A DNA stretch of 64,000 nt, from NCBI RefSeq assembly GCF_000819805.1, contig NZ_CDCE01000029.1, positions 374,833 to 438,832 on the forward strand, written 5' to 3'. A program made the translations under genes and the position numbers. Below are positions 18,341-28,330 of this stretch, one piece after another. How positions within the stretch are numbered: position 1 is the stretch's first letter; the number at the start of each line of letters is the position of its first letter. Source of the stretch: Aeromonas diversa CDC 2478-85 (lineage in GTDB: Bacteria; Pseudomonadota; Gammaproteobacteria; Enterobacterales; Aeromonadaceae). Below the pieces are notes generated by a model. It searched no databases and had not been told where the DNA came from. It was given only the letters and a program-made list of their open reading frames with translations.

Positions 18341-19125
18341 CGTGGCTCCAGTATGGGGGCAAGCAGCCGCAGGGGATCCATCACCGCCAGCACCTGCCTA
18401 TAGGCGTGATCCATCATCAGCTTGATGTAGATGACCAGCAGCAGGCTGGCGACGGCGCTTTTGATCGGCATCGCCAGTACGAAGACGTTGAGGGAGGGGG
18501 CGAAGCGGCTGATGAGGGCCAGCCCGAATTCGGCCAGAAACATGGCGATCAGGAGCGGCGCCGCCAGCAGGGCGCAGAGCAGCAGCATCTGGCTGAACTG
18601 GCTGTAGAAGAAGTTCACCCAGAGATCGCCGATGGCGGGAACGAAGCGGGTGACAGGCCAGCTGGCATAGCTCTGGAACAGGGCCGAGAGCAGGGCGAGA
18701 AAGGCACCTCCGGAGAAGAAGAGGGTGATCAGGGTCTGGGTCAGCAGCAGGCCGGTGGGGCTGGTCTGGCTGGCGAGGCTCGGGTTGAAGAGCGAGGCCA
18801 TGGCCGCACCGCGCTGGTTGTCTACCAGAAAGCCGCTTGCCTCAACGGCCCAGAAGGGGATGGCGGCGACAAAACCGATCAGCAGGCCGAGCAGTACCTC
18901 CTTGGCCACCAGCAGGGCCAGATCGAGGGCATCGATGGCGGGGGGCAGGGTGTCGGCCACCATGGGATAGGCGAATAGCGCCAGCGAGCAGACCACGCCG
19001 TTGCGGATCATCGCCCCCCCCAGCATCTGCTTGCTGAGCACAGGCAGCATGACGAAGCAGCTGATAAAGCGCGGCAGCAGCAGGGTGTAGGCCAGCATCT
19101 GGCCCTGCAGACTCTCGAAGGTCAT
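18337..19125 (-). CDS. ascT: T3SS export gate protein AscT (SctT)
   Basis: A 262-residue multi-spanning membrane protein of the FliR/YscT family. The start at 19125 overlaps the ascS stop in an ATGA junction; the open frame extends upstream only through ascS out of frame. Motifs include Leu-Pro-Arg-Phe-Ile near residue 17, an Arg-Gly-Ala-Ala-Met-Ala-Ser-Leu-Phe-Asn-Pro segment and several hydrophobic helices. With SctR and SctS it forms the helical export gate. Confidence 0.96.
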   Translation of the reverse strand: MTFESLQGQMLAYTLLLPRFISCFVMLPVLSKQMLGGAMIRNGVVCSLALFAYPMVADTLPPAIDALDLALLVAKEVLLGLLIGFVAAIPFWAVEASGFLVDNQRGAAMASLFNPSLASQTSPTGLLLTQTLITLFFSGGAFLALLSALFQSYASWPVTRFVPAIGDLWVNFFYSQFSQMLLLCALLAAPLLIAMFLAEFGLALISRFAPSLNVFVLAMPIKSAVASLLLVIYIKLMMDHAYRQVLAVMDPLRLLAPILEPR

Positions 19126-19388
19126 TGGATCTGCGGTACCTTGAGCAGCACCATGTCGGCAAAGCTGTAGAGCTCGTTGCCAAGCCAGGCGGTGGTGGCA
19201 AACAGGGTGATCACCACGGCGACGAGCTTGGCGACAAAGCCCAGCGTCTGCTCCTGGATCTGGGTCAGCGCCTGCAACAGCGAGACGAGGGTGCCCACCA
19301 GTGCGGCCACCAGAACGGGGGGCATCGAGAGGATCAGCACCAGCCAGAGGGTCTGGCTGGTGAAGTGAAGAATATCGGCGTGGCTCAT
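19122..19388 (-). CDS. ascS: T3SS export gate protein AscS (SctS)
   Basis: An 88-residue protein with two long hydrophobic helices separated by a Gln-Ala-Leu-Thr-Gln-Ile-Gln-Glu-Gln-Thr loop, the standard FliQ/YscS hairpin. The ATG at 19388 follows the ascR stop by 2 bp. The length equals that of YscS. Confidence 0.96.
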   Translation of the reverse strand: MSHADILHFTSQTLWLVLILSMPPVLVAALVGTLVSLLQALTQIQEQTLGFVAKLVAVVITLFATTAWLGNELYSFADMVLLKVPQIQ

Positions 19389-19390
19389 GA

Positions 19391-20044
19391 CTAGCCTCCG
19401 TAACTGGTAACCAGCCCATGGGTGAGGCGGGCCCAGCCATCGAGCAGCACAAACAGCAGCAGCTTGAAGGGGAGCGAGATGGTCATGGGGGAGACCATCA
19501 TCATCCCCATCGCCAGCAGAATGTTGGAGATGATGAGGTCGATGGCGATAAAGGGCAGATAAATCAAAAACCCGATCTCGAAGGCACGGCTCAGTTCGCT
19601 CACGGTAAAGGCGGGTAGCAGGATCAGCAGGCTGTCTGGCTCCAGTCGGTCGGCGTATTCGCTGGGCCAGAGCTGCTTGGTGCTGTCGATGAAGAAGGCG
19701 TGCTCCCGCGGCTTGATCTGCTTTTTCAGAAAAGCTCGGTAGGGGGCCATCCCCTCGTCGAGAAACTTCTCCACCGATTCTGACTTGCTGAGCGATACCT
19801 CGTTCTGGCGCAGGTAATCCTGGGTGGCAAACCCGACCGGTGCCATCACATAGATGCTGAGGATGATGGCCAGCCCGTACATCGCCATGTTGGGGGGGAT
19901 CTGCTGCACCCCGAGGGCGTTGCGCAGCAGCGAGAAGACCACCGCCAGCTTGACGAAGGAGGTGGCCATCACGGCGATAAAGGGGAGCAGGGCCAGCAGG
20001 GCCAAGCCGACGATGAGATTGAGCTCGTCCGGCAACTGGATCAT
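19391..20044 (-). CDS. ascR: T3SS export gate protein AscR (SctR)
   Basis: A 217-residue FliP/YscR-family protein with an N-terminal hydrophobic region, a Thr-Ser-Phe-Val-Lys-Leu motif near 30, a conserved Gln-Ile-Pro-Pro-Asn, and a C-terminal Leu-Leu-Phe-Val-Leu-Leu-Asp-Gly-Trp. Five copies form the core of the gate pore in known systems. The start at 20044 overlaps the ascQ stop (ATGA). No flagellum-type signal peptide is present, as expected for T3SS members. Confidence 0.97.
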   Translation of the reverse strand: MIQLPDELNLIVGLALLALLPFIAVMATSFVKLAVVFSLLRNALGVQQIPPNMAMYGLAIILSIYVMAPVGFATQDYLRQNEVSLSKSESVEKFLDEGMAPYRAFLKKQIKPREHAFFIDSTKQLWPSEYADRLEPDSLLILLPAFTVSELSRAFEIGFLIYLPFIAIDLIISNILLAMGMMMVSPMTISLPFKLLLFVLLDGWARLTHGLVTSYGG

Positions 20045-20967
20045 GACGGCGACTCGCTCTTGAGGCGCTCGACCCGTACCCCGAGCCGTCCCTGGATTTC
20101 GACCAGTCGACCGCTGCCGAGCAGGTGACCATTGCTGATGATACGCACCTCGCCATCGATGGGGGCGCCGAGATCGACAAGGGAGCCCGGTTGCAGTGTG
20201 GTGAGGGTGTGCCAATCCAGCGTCTGGCGGCCCACTTCGAAGGTGACCTGAACGGGCAGGCCCTCCAGCTGGCTGGCGTCGAGGGCGTCATCGGGGGCGG
20301 CGTTGTGCATGGCAGTCAGTTCCAGATGTTGTGGATGGGGTTGGCAGTAGGCAAAGGGGCGTCCCTCGACGCAGACCAGTAGTTGCTGGCCGAGCAGAGG
20401 GTGGGGCGGCGGCAGCAGCACATCGCCACAGGCCAGCGTCTCGAGATCGGCGATGGCGACGCGCATCGCCCCCCATTGCAAGGAGAGGGTGAGCGGCAGC
20501 GGCAACCGCTGTTGGATAGGCCGGGGAGGCAGTTTGCCAAGCAGTGGGCCGGGCTCGGCGAGCCAGAGGGCAAGGGTCGCTCCCTCGCGCTTGAGCAGGA
20601 GTTGCAGCGCGGGCTCGTCGGTTTCTTCACCGATAGCATGGGCGGCCAGCGCCGAGCAGGTGAGGCCGCCAAGGGGCTGCCCCAGCCGCTCGATCAGTGC
20701 CAGCTGCAGGGACTCGGGCAGGCTCAGCAGGGCCGCCTGCTGCAGCTCCGGTGCCAGCCAGCGGGCCAGCTCGGCGCCATGGCACAGAAGTGGCACAGAG
20801 AGCCCCTGCCACTGCAGTTGCAAGCGGCAGTCGAGGCTGGCCGGCAGCGGCGCGATGGTGAGTCGGAGCTCGCCGCCACTCCAGTCGTAGTGGTGGCGGC
20901 ACTGGCTGAGCCGCTGCTGCAGGGTCAGCTCAGTCTGCGGGGCAAGGGTAAAGGCAATCGATGTCAT
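20041..20967 (-). CDS. ascQ: T3SS sorting-platform (C-ring) protein AscQ (SctQ)
   Basis: 308 residues. The SPOA domain at the C terminus (about 235-300) shows Leu-Pro-Val-Gln-Val-Thr-Phe-Glu-Val-Gly-Arg and Pro-Gly-Ser-Leu-Val-Asp-Leu-Gly. The start at 20967 overlaps the ascP stop (ATGA) and was preferred to the Met five codons upstream. YscQ-type genes often also yield a short C-terminal product from an internal start. I did not find a decisive RBS for one here. Confidence 0.92.
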   Translation of the reverse strand: MTSIAFTLAPQTELTLQQRLSQCRHHYDWSGGELRLTIAPLPASLDCRLQLQWQGLSVPLLCHGAELARWLAPELQQAALLSLPESLQLALIERLGQPLGGLTCSALAAHAIGEETDEPALQLLLKREGATLALWLAEPGPLLGKLPPRPIQQRLPLPLTLSLQWGAMRVAIADLETLACGDVLLPPPHPLLGQQLLVCVEGRPFAYCQPHPQHLELTAMHNAAPDDALDASQLEGLPVQVTFEVGRQTLDWHTLTTLQPGSLVDLGAPIDGEVRIISNGHLLGSGRLVEIQGRLGVRVERLKSESPS

Positions 20968-22043
20968 GCGTCGGCATCCCACTCGTCATAGATGGATCGT
21001 TTCTGGCGCGATCCCTGTTCGCTGTCGCCTCGGGTGAAGAGATCGAAGGCGACCCGCTCGCCGGGGTAGAGCCGCTGCAGGCGATCGATGAGTTCACTGC
21101 GCCCCTGATTGAGCAGCAGCTGTCCCTGCTCGCTGGCGAGGATCTCCACCTGCAGCGCCCCCTGATGGTGCTCGATGCGGATGGCGAGATCGCCGAGCGC
21201 AGGCAGGGTGAGCTGCAGCAGGGGAGGGCGATCCGGGCGACCCACTTCCAGCTGAATGTCTACCGCAAGCCGGCTCAGCAGCTGACCCAGCTCGTGGTAA
21301 TCGGAACTGGGGGCAACCCGAGCCAGCAGCAGATCCCCCGGTGTCACTGTGAGGGGGGGCACCCGGATGACCGAGCCGACAAAGCTTCCCCCCTCAGGCG
21401 GTACTTCCTCGTCGCCGATGGGCGCACTCTCGAGCGGCTCCTCTTTTGGTGGTGTCGGCTCAACGCATCGCAGGGATGCAAACTCGCCGCGCTCCGGCAG
21501 TGTGTCGCTCTCTGTCGGGGGCTGGCTTTCTACTTGCAGAGCCGGTGCGTGCACATAGTGTTGTTCCTGCGCGCCGGGTTCGGCCGCAACAGGGGACGTG
21601 GCATCGCTTGCGATATCGCGCGGCAACCTCGTCTCCTGAGCGTCCTCGTCCCCTTGTTGTGCAACCGGCGCCGTGTTGCCTTCCCCTGTTGATGGTGACG
21701 CAGCGGGCAGTGGTTGGGCTTCTTGCCGATCGCTTCCCTCTGGCAGGTCGGAGGGATCCTTGGGCCGTGGGGCCTGGCGAGCTTGCCGCTTCTGCGCGAG
21801 TCTTCTCTCTTCGGCGGCACCCTGGCGGCTGGCAAGGTCGTCATCCGGTGTCGACCTGCGGCTCTCGTCCGGCTTGCCGAGCCGCTCCTGTGGGCCACTT
21901 GCCTTCTGCTGTGTGGACCCGAGGCGCAGGGCCTGCTCGAAGCGCTGCTGCTGCGCCTGATCGGCCTTGATGAGCTCCTGTCGCAGACTCAGCGGCTCGG
22001 AGGCGGCCATGGTGTCTGCACTGGGGGTGATGAGTCGGTTCAT
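20964..22043 (-). CDS. ascP: T3SS needle-length regulator AscP (SctP)
   Basis: 359 residues. The N-terminal and middle regions are Gln/Pro/Ser-rich and low complexity, as in molecular-ruler proteins. The last 120 residues form the T3S4 (type III secretion substrate specificity switch) domain. It lies between ascO and ascQ, the standard place. It should measure needle length and, with AscU, trigger the substrate switch. Confidence 0.88.
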   Translation of the reverse strand: MNRLITPSADTMAASEPLSLRQELIKADQAQQQRFEQALRLGSTQQKASGPQERLGKPDESRRSTPDDDLASRQGAAEERRLAQKRQARQAPRPKDPSDLPEGSDRQEAQPLPAASPSTGEGNTAPVAQQGDEDAQETRLPRDIASDATSPVAAEPGAQEQHYVHAPALQVESQPPTESDTLPERGEFASLRCVEPTPPKEEPLESAPIGDEEVPPEGGSFVGSVIRVPPLTVTPGDLLLARVAPSSDYHELGQLLSRLAVDIQLEVGRPDRPPLLQLTLPALGDLAIRIEHHQGALQVEILASEQGQLLLNQGRSELIDRLQRLYPGERVAFDLFTRGDSEQGSRQKRSIYDEWDADA

Positions 22044-22049
22044 CTCTGG

Positions 22050-22511
22050 TCACATCCTGATCTGCTGGCGGAACTCTTCCTGTTCCTGCTCTTCGTTGTA
22101 GTCGCGCAGGGCTTGCCGGGCGGCCTGCTCCTGTCGGTGTAATTCGGCAAACTTCTCTAGCTGCTGGCGAGCGCGGTGCACCGCCAGTTGGCACGCCTGC
22201 AAGCGGGTGCGCTCCTCGGCCACCCGTTCGCCTTGCTCGGCCGCCATCTGCTCGAGGTGCGCCTCTTTCTCTCGCAGCAGGGCGACCTTCTGTTGCCACG
22301 CCTTGAGCCCCTTGCGATCGAGCTGCTCTTGCTGACAGAGGGCAAACAGGCGGTCCTCCTCGGCAAGGCGCCACTGGCGGTAGTCCAGGCTCTCCTGTTC
22401 GGCTTCCCGCTGACGGGCGTGGGCCTGTTGCAGCCGGGCCTGCTGGGCCGCGAGCTGCTGCTCGGCTCGTTCCAGCCGCAAGTGCTTGATTTTTTGCAGA
22501 CGCCCGATCAT
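22050..22511 (-). CDS. ascO: T3SS stalk protein AscO (SctO)
   Basis: A 153-residue, highly charged and almost wholly alpha-helical protein with continuous coiled-coil heptads (Arg/Glu/Gln-rich). It resembles YscO/FliJ, the central stalk of the export ATPase. Its start overlaps the ascN stop by 4 bp. Confidence 0.9.
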   Translation of the reverse strand: MIGRLQKIKHLRLERAEQQLAAQQARLQQAHARQREAEQESLDYRQWRLAEEDRLFALCQQEQLDRKGLKAWQQKVALLREKEAHLEQMAAEQGERVAEERTRLQACQLAVHRARQQLEKFAELHRQEQAARQALRDYNEEQEQEEFRQQIRM

Positions 22512-23830
22512 CGGGTCAGTGCATCCAGGGTGGCGAGCGCGTCTGGCAGGGCGCTCGGCTCATGGGTTCCTTGTCTCAGCCACTGCCGGATCGCCTCGAT
22601 ACGGGCGATCGCCTCGTCGGCCACCTTGTCCTGCCCCTTCTGGTATTCGCCGATCTGCAACAGCAGCTCCACTTCTTCGTACTTGGCCAGCCAGCTGCGC
22701 AGGCGACCGGCCTGTGCCTGATGGTCTGGCGTTATGATCTGGTTCATCACCCGGCTGGCGGAGCGCAGCACGTCGATGGCCGGGTAGTGGTTGGCCGCCG
22801 CCAGCTTGCGCGAGAGGATGATGTGACCATCGAGGATGGAGCGGGTCTCATCGGCCACCGGCTCTGTCATGTCATCCCCCTCCACCAGCACGGTGTAGAG
22901 GGCGGTGATGGAGCCCTTGTCCGACTGACCGGCCCGCTCCATCAGGCGGGGCAGGGCGGCAAAGACGGACGGTGGGTAGCCGCGCCGGGTCGGCGGCTCG
23001 CCGGCGGCCAGACCAATCTCGCGCTGGGCGCGGGCGAAGCGGGTGACGGAGTCCATCAACAGCAGCACCCGCTTGCCCTGATCCCGAAAGTACTCGGCGA
23101 TGGAGGTGGCGACAAAGCCGGCCTTGGCCCGCTCCATGGCGGGGCGATCCGAGGTGGCCACTACCAGCACCGCTTTCTTGAGACCCTCTTCCCCCAGATC
23201 CGCCTCGATAAATTCCCGCACCTCCCGGCCCCGCTCACCGATCAGCGCCAGCACGGTGACATCCACCTCGGCGCTGCGGATAAGCGATGCCAGCAGGGTG
23301 CTCTTGCCACCACCGGCGGCGGCGAAGATCCCCATCCGCTGCCCCTCGCCGCAGGTGAGCAGGCCGTCGATGGCGCGAATGCCCAGCGAAATCGGTTGTT
23401 CTATCCGCTTGCGACTCATGGGGGCAGGGGCATCCCGATAGACCGGATACCAGGCGGCGGGCTCCGGTAGCTGGCCGCCCGAGAAGGGGTTGCCAAGGCC
23501 ATCCAGTACCTGGCCCAGCAGGTGTTCGCCGACCCCGACCTGATGCATGGCACCGGTCGGGCTCACCTCGGTATTGGAAGAGATGCCGAACATCTCGCCC
23601 AGCGGGGTGAGCAGCGCCTGATGCTGGGCAAAACCGATCACCTCGGCCTGCAGGGAGAGGGTGTTGTCGGGGTTGCGCAGATGGCAGAGCTCGCCGATGC
23701 GCACTCCGGGCACCACGGCTTTAAGCAGGGTCCCGGTCACCTGGGTGACCCGGCCACGGATCTGGATCAGACGGCACTCGTCAATGGCATGACGCAATTG
23801 GCCGGAGATGTGGTCGAGGGAAAGGTTCAT
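22508..23830 (-). CDS. ascN: T3SS export ATPase AscN (SctN)
   Basis: From the preferred start at 23830 the product is 440 residues; a GTG/ATG six codons upstream is also open. The Walker A motif Ala-Ala-Ala-Gly-Gly-Gly-Lys-Ser-Thr is at about 170-178. Other marks are Gly-Glu-Arg-Gly-Arg-Glu-Val, Leu-Leu-Leu-Met-Asp-Ser (Walker B) and Glu-Pro-Pro-Thr-Arg-Arg-Gly-Tyr-Pro. It is a hexameric ATPase that strips chaperones and unfolds substrates. It heads the operon running to ascU. Confidence 0.97.
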   Translation of the reverse strand: MNLSLDHISGQLRHAIDECRLIQIRGRVTQVTGTLLKAVVPGVRIGELCHLRNPDNTLSLQAEVIGFAQHQALLTPLGEMFGISSNTEVSPTGAMHQVGVGEHLLGQVLDGLGNPFSGGQLPEPAAWYPVYRDAPAPMSRKRIEQPISLGIRAIDGLLTCGEGQRMGIFAAAGGGKSTLLASLIRSAEVDVTVLALIGERGREVREFIEADLGEEGLKKAVLVVATSDRPAMERAKAGFVATSIAEYFRDQGKRVLLLMDSVTRFARAQREIGLAAGEPPTRRGYPPSVFAALPRLMERAGQSDKGSITALYTVLVEGDDMTEPVADETRSILDGHIILSRKLAAANHYPAIDVLRSASRVMNQIITPDHQAQAGRLRSWLAKYEEVELLLQIGEYQKGQDKVADEAIARIEAIRQWLRQGTHEPSALPDALATLDALTR

Positions 23831-23859
23831 GGGGAGCCGCACCAGCAAAAACGGCGGCC

Positions 23860-23911
23860 ACTATAGAGGATCACGGCCAGATCTGGATTTCAGCGCGAGC
23901 CGGGACTTTTT
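23860..23911 (-). promoter_or_regulatory. ExsA-type promoter of the ascN operon
   Basis: On the minus strand, AAAAAGTCCCGGCTCGCGCT begins a near-perfect ExsA site (23887-23911) with core CCGGCT and second half CTGAAAT. TATAGT (23860-23865) follows after 21 bp. Confidence 0.8.
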
Positions 23912-23933
23912 AGAAAACGGTTGGGGCAGGCCT

Positions 23934-23984
23934 AAAAATTCGCGGCTGATTTTGGCATAGGCGGTGAGAGGCGATTTTTATAAT
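23934..23984 (+). promoter_or_regulatory. ExsA-type promoter of the aopN operon
   Basis: Plus-strand site AAAAATTCGCGGCTGATTTT (start of 23934-23958) matches the ExsA consensus core. A perfect TATAAT (23979-23984) lies 20 bp downstream. It is divergent from the ascN promoter, with the two sites 22 bp apart. Confidence 0.8.
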
Positions 23985-24020
23985 GCCATCCTCGTCAATC
24001 CATTCACCACGGGAGTTTCC

Positions 24021-24896
24021 ATGGCCACTATCCAGAGCAACCCCTACCTCACGGCTACCCAGTCCGAAGGACGCCGGGAGGAAGTCTCCCGGCCACTTCC
24101 CCAGTCGGGAGGGCTGTTTCAGGGCGAGCGGGTCGTGCTGGCTTCTGCGTCTCAATCCTTGGCCGATGCCGCGGAAGAGCTGACCTTTGTCTTCTCCGAA
24201 CGTTCCGAGCACTCGCTCGCCAAGCGCAAGTTGAGTGATAGCCATGCCCGTATCAGCGAGATCGAGGCACTGGTTGGCGACTATCTGGACAAGGTGCCCG
24301 AGCTCGAGCGCCAGCAGAAGATCAAGGAGATGGTCAGCCATCTCGGCAGCGGCAGGCTGGCTAATCTCTCTCAGCTGCTGGCCTATCTGGAAAGCTATTC
24401 CGGCGAGGTCAGTGAACAGTTTGAGGCGCTCTGTCAGGCCCGCAAGGCGCTGGCCGGGCGGCCCGAGATGCAGGGAACCCTCAATCTTGTCGAGCAGGCG
24501 CTGGCCAAGCTGGCCGACGAGCAAGGTGCCGCTATCGTGCTGGGGGCCCGCATCACAGGGCCGGCGGCCGAGGCGGCCCGACAAGGGGTCGGCAGTGAGC
24601 AGGACTTGCGGGATCTCTACCGCGATGCGGTACAGGACTATCGCTCCCTCTCTACCGCCTGGCGCGATATTCACGGTCGCTTTGGCAATGGCGCGCTGGA
24701 GAAGGTAACCGGCTTCATGATGAAGGCCCTCAGCGCCGATCTGGACTCCCAGCAGCGCTGGCTCGATCCGGTCAAGCTGGAGCGGGTGATGAGCGACATG
24801 CACAAGCTGCGGCAGCTCAATACCCTGTCGGCCCAGGTAGATGAGCTGTGGCAACGGGTGAAGGGGGGAGAGGCCCATGGCATACGGGCCTTCTGA
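24021..24896 (+). CDS. aopN: T3SS gatekeeper AopN (SctW, YopN family)
   Basis: 291 residues, almost the length of YopN. The ATG at 24021 follows GGGAG. The N terminus is Ser/Thr/Gln-rich (secretion signal), followed by the helical HrpJ-type domain. With the separate TyeA-like Acr1 and the chaperones Acr2 (SycN-like) and AscB it should form the plug that blocks effector secretion before host contact. Confidence 0.93.
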   Translation: MATIQSNPYLTATQSEGRREEVSRPLPQSGGLFQGERVVLASASQSLADAAEELTFVFSERSEHSLAKRKLSDSHARISEIEALVGDYLDKVPELERQQKIKEMVSHLGSGRLANLSQLLAYLESYSGEVSEQFEALCQARKALAGRPEMQGTLNLVEQALAKLADEQGAAIVLGARITGPAAEAARQGVGSEQDLRDLYRDAVQDYRSLSTAWRDIHGRFGNGALEKVTGFMMKALSADLDSQQRWLDPVKLERVMSDMHKLRQLNTLSAQVDELWQRVKGGEAHGIRAF

Positions 24897-25158
24897 TCTG
24901 ATGGGCGACCTGATTGCGCTGGTAGAGAAACGCTGGGCAAGCGTCCGCGATGTGGAGCTGATCGGGGTGGCACTCGAGCTGGATGAGGTCCACAAACAGG
25001 TGCAGCTCTATCAGGAGTTAAAGCGACTGATCCGTCTGTTGCCGGTGGCGCTCTTCAGTGAGGAAGAGCAGCGCCAGAACCTGTTGCAGTGCTGTCAGGG
25101 GGCGCTCGATAACGCCATCGAGCGGGAAGAGGATGAGCTGTCTGGAGACCCGTCATGA
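24877..25158 (+). CDS. acr1: Gatekeeper partner Acr1 (TyeA family)
   Basis: A 93-residue helical protein overlapping the aopN 3' end by 20 bp in another frame. The Ala/Leu/Glu helices and length match TyeA, which binds the C terminus of YopN. In T3SS-2 of this window the equivalent domain is fused to the gatekeeper. Confidence 0.88.
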   Translation: MAYGPSDLMGDLIALVEKRWASVRDVELIGVALELDEVHKQVQLYQELKRLIRLLPVALFSEEEQRQNLLQCCQGALDNAIEREEDELSGDPS

Positions 25159-25526
25159 ACTGGATTGAACCCCAGCTGGTGCAATTTTGCCAGGATCTGG
25201 GCATTACCATAGGGGACAAGCCCCACACCCTGATCCAGCTGGAGCTGGAGCAGAGTGGCACCTTGCAGCTGGAACGTCATCAGGGGCAACTGACCCTCTG
25301 GTTGGCCCGCCGGGTGCCATGGCACCAGAGTGGCGACGCCATTCGCCGCGCCATGAGCCTCACCGCCGCGGCTCAGGCTCCCGTCCTGCCGGTCCGTTGC
25401 GGCTGGTTGGAAGAGGATCAGCTGATCCTGTTTGTCACACTGGATGAGCGAAACGTCACCCTTCCTCTTCTGCACCAGGCGCTGCGCACCCTGACCCAGC
25501 TACAGCGTGAGGCCCTGGCGTCATGA
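25155..25526 (+). CDS. acr2: T3SS chaperone Acr2 (SycN family)
   Basis: A 123-residue class I chaperone, the same length as SycN, starting within the acr1 stop. The alternating strand/helix pattern and a conserved Trp near the start (Met-Asn-Trp-Ile-Glu-Pro) fit SycN. It pairs with YscB-like AscB to escort AopN. Confidence 0.88.
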   Translation: MNWIEPQLVQFCQDLGITIGDKPHTLIQLELEQSGTLQLERHQGQLTLWLARRVPWHQSGDAIRRAMSLTAAAQAPVLPVRCGWLEEDQLILFVTLDERNVTLPLLHQALRTLTQLQREALAS

Positions 25527-25888
25527 GTCGTATTACTGCGGCCCACATCGGTATCGAGCAACTGAGTGCCATCCGGCTCGATGAGCAGGATCAGAGCCTG
25601 CCGGGGCGTTATGCCCTGTTGCCGGATGGCCAATCCATCGAACCCCATATCACCAGGCTTTATCCCGAGCGTCTGGCCGAGCGGGCGCTGCTGGAGTTCG
25701 CGGCGCCAGAGCGTGGCTTTCACGATCTGCGGCGGCCGCGGGATTTCAGTATGGCGATGCAGGGGTTGCGAGCCGTGCTAATGGAGGGGCAAACGGCCGA
25801 GCTAAAGGCGGCCGGATTACTGCTCGAGCGGATGCACGAGGATGAACAACTGATGCAGATGACCCTCCATCTGCTGCACAAGGTATGA
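25523..25888 (+). CDS. ascX: T3SS export protein AscX (SctX, YscX family)
   Basis: 121 residues, overlapping both neighbours by 4 bp. The C-terminal helices Glu-Leu-Lys-Ala-Ala-Gly-Leu-Leu-Leu-Glu-Arg and Met-Gln-Met-Thr-Leu-His-Leu-Leu resemble the YscY-binding part of YscX. In Yersinia, YscX is needed for needle assembly and binds YscV with its chaperone YscY. Confidence 0.88.
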   Translation: MSRITAAHIGIEQLSAIRLDEQDQSLPGRYALLPDGQSIEPHITRLYPERLAERALLEFAAPERGFHDLRRPRDFSMAMQGLRAVLMEGQTAELKAAGLLLERMHEDEQLMQMTLHLLHKV

Positions 25889-26235
25889 CCATGATTCTTT
25901 CGTCACAGCAGCAGGATCTGTTGCTGCTTACGGGCTGGCTGCACTTGCAGTACGGCCACGCCGATCGTGCGACCACGCTGCTGGCCGCCCTGTTGCAGCT
26001 CTACCCGGCACATCAGGCCGGACGACGCATGCTGCTGGTGTCACTGCTCAAGCTGGGCCGTGGCGAGGAGGCGCTGGCGCACGTGGAACAGCTGGTGGCT
26101 GAAGGCGAGGCGGATGGGGCTTTGTGGCTCTGTCGCAGCCGTGCCTGCCAGTTGGCAGGAAGACTGGATGAAGCCCGCTTCGCCTATCAACACTATCTCG
26201 AACTGGAAGAGCAGAATGAACCCACGCTCTCTTGA
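25885..26235 (+). CDS. ascY: T3SS chaperone AscY (SctY, YscY family)
   Basis: A 116-residue TPR-like protein: repeated patterns [11 protein letters not shown] and Ala-x-x-Leu-Leu-x-Leu, then Ala-Arg-Phe-Ala-Tyr-Gln. It binds AscX in the family model. The last 20 bp overlap the ascV start. Confidence 0.87.
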   Translation: MTMILSSQQQDLLLLTGWLHLQYGHADRATTLLAALLQLYPAHQAGRRMLLVSLLKLGRGEEALAHVEQLVAEGEADGALWLCRSRACQLAGRLDEARFAYQHYLELEEQNEPTLS

Positions 26236-28330
26236 GCTGCTGCGCCGGATAGGCGAGCGCAAGGACATCATGCTGGCGGTACTGCTGCTGGCCATCGTCT
26301 TCATGATGGTATTGCCACTGCCGCCGGTGGCGCTGGATATCCTGATCGCCATCAACATGACCATCTCGGTAGTACTGCTGATGATGGCGGTCTACATCAA
26401 TTCGCCGCTGCAATTCTCCGCCTTTCCCGCCGTGCTGCTGATCACCACCCTGTTCCGGTTGGCCCTGTCGGTGAGCACCACCCGGATGATCCTGCTGCAG
26501 GCCGATGCCGGGCAGATCGTCTACACCTTCGGCAACTTCGTGGTGGGGGGCAATCTGGTGGTGGGGATCGTCATCTTCCTCATCATCACCATCGTGCAGT
26601 TCCTGGTGATCACCAAGGGGTCTGAGCGGGTGGCGGAAGTCAGCGCCCGCTTCTCTCTCGATGCCATGCCCGGCAAGCAGATGAGTATCGATGGCGACAT
26701 GCGTGCTGGCGTGATCGATGTTCATGAGGCGCGGGAGCGGCGTAGCACCATCGAGAAAGAAAGCCAGATGTTCGGCTCCATGGATGGCGCCATGAAGTTC
26801 GTGAAGGGGGATGCCATCGCGGGCCTCATCATCATCTTCGTCAACATCCTCGGCGGGGTCACCATAGGGGTCACCCAGAAGGGGCTGGCGGCCGCCGAGG
26901 CATTGCAGCTCTACTCCATCCTGACGGTGGGGGATGGCATGGTCTCCCAGGTGCCGGCGCTGCTGATCGCCATTACGGCGGGCATTATCGTCACCAGGGT
27001 CTCTTCCGAAGAGTCTGCCGATCTCGGTTCCGATATCGGTGCCCAGGTGGTGGCCCAGCCCAAGGCGATGCTGATTGGCGGCGTGCTGCTGGTGCTGTTT
27101 GGCCTGATCCCGGGTTTCCCCATGGTCACCTTCTTCACCCTGGCCGCAGTGGTGACGGCCGGGGGCTATTTCATCGGGCTGCGTCAGCGCAACGCGCAAA
27201 GCAGCAACCAGGACTTGCCCACGGTATTGGCGCAGGGAGCGGGCGCGCCGGCGGCCCGCAGCAAGCCCAAGGCTGGTAGCAAACCCCGCGGCAAGCTCGG
27301 CGAGAAGGAGGAGTTCGCCATGACGGTACCCCTCTTGATCGATGTGGATGCCGCCTTGCAGGCCGAGCTGGAAGCCATCGCGCTCAACGACGAGCTGGTA
27401 CGGGTTCGGCGGGCGCTATATCTCGATCTCGGGGTGCCCTTCCCGGGTATTCACCTGCGTTTCAATGAAGGCATGGGAGAGGGGGAGTACCTGATCCAGT
27501 TGCAGGAGGTGCCGGTGGCTCGCGGTCTGCTGCGGCCCGGCCATCTGCTGGTGCAGGAGAATGCCTCTCAGCTCGACCTGTTGGGGGTTCCCTATGAAGA
27601 GGGCGCCCCTCTGCTGCCCGGGCAGCCGACCCTGTGGGTGGCCAAGGAGCATCAGGCGCGGCTTGAGAAGACCAGGCTGGCTTCACTCACCCCCGACCAA
27701 GTGGTGACCTGGCACCTCTCTCATGTGCTGCGCGAGTATGCCGAGGACTTCATCGGCATTCAGGAGACCCGCTATCTGCTGGAGCAGATGGAAGGCAGCT
27801 ACGGCGAGCTGGTGAAGGAGGCGCAGCGCATTATTCCGTTGCAGCGCATGACCGAAATCCTGCAGCGGCTGGTGGGGGAGGATATCTCCATCCGCAACAT
27901 GCGCGCCATCCTGGAGGCCATGGTGGAGTGGGGCCAGAAAGAGAAGGATGTGGTGCAGCTCACCGAGTACATCCGCAGTAGTCTCAAGCGCTACATCTGC
28001 TACAAGTACGCCAACGGCAACAACATACTGCCTGCATATCTGCTCGATCAGCAGGTGGAAGAGCAGATCCGCGGTGGCATTCGCCAGACCAGTGCCGGCA
28101 GTTATCTGGCGCTCGATCCCGCCATTACCCAGGGCTTTCTGGAACAGGTGCGCCACACCGTGGGGGATCTGGCCCAGATGCAGAACAAGCCGGTGCTCAT
28201 CGTCTCCATGGATATCCGCCGCTATGTGCGCAAGCTCATTGAGGGGGATTATCACGCCCTGCCGGTGCTCTCCTATCAGGAGTTGACCCAGCAGATCAAT
28301 ATTCAGCCGCTGGGAAGGGTCTGCCTGTGA
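26216..28330 (+). CDS. ascV: T3SS major export apparatus protein AscV (SctV, LcrD family)
   Basis: From the ATG at 26216 the protein is 704 residues, the length of LcrD. Eight or so membrane helices occupy residues 1-330. The FHIPEP-type region between helices ([11 protein letters not shown]) is conserved. The cytoplasmic domain (370-704) forms the nonameric ring that receives chaperone-substrate complexes. The longer upstream frame is out-of-frame ascY and was rejected. Confidence 0.97.
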   Translation: MNPRSLELLRRIGERKDIMLAVLLLAIVFMMVLPLPPVALDILIAINMTISVVLLMMAVYINSPLQFSAFPAVLLITTLFRLALSVSTTRMILLQADAGQIVYTFGNFVVGGNLVVGIVIFLIITIVQFLVITKGSERVAEVSARFSLDAMPGKQMSIDGDMRAGVIDVHEARERRSTIEKESQMFGSMDGAMKFVKGDAIAGLIIIFVNILGGVTIGVTQKGLAAAEALQLYSILTVGDGMVSQVPALLIAITAGIIVTRVSSEESADLGSDIGAQVVAQPKAMLIGGVLLVLFGLIPGFPMVTFFTLAAVVTAGGYFIGLRQRNAQSSNQDLPTVLAQGAGAPAARSKPKAGSKPRGKLGEKEEFAMTVPLLIDVDAALQAELEAIALNDELVRVRRALYLDLGVPFPGIHLRFNEGMGEGEYLIQLQEVPVARGLLRPGHLLVQENASQLDLLGVPYEEGAPLLPGQPTLWVAKEHQARLEKTRLASLTPDQVVTWHLSHVLREYAEDFIGIQETRYLLEQMEGSYGELVKEAQRIIPLQRMTEILQRLVGEDISIRNMRAILEAMVEWGQKEKDVVQLTEYIRSSLKRYICYKYANGNNILPAYLLDQQVEEQIRGGIRQTSAGSYLALDPAITQGFLEQVRHTVGDLAQMQNKPVLIVSMDIRRYVRKLIEGDYHALPVLSYQELTQQINIQPLGRVCL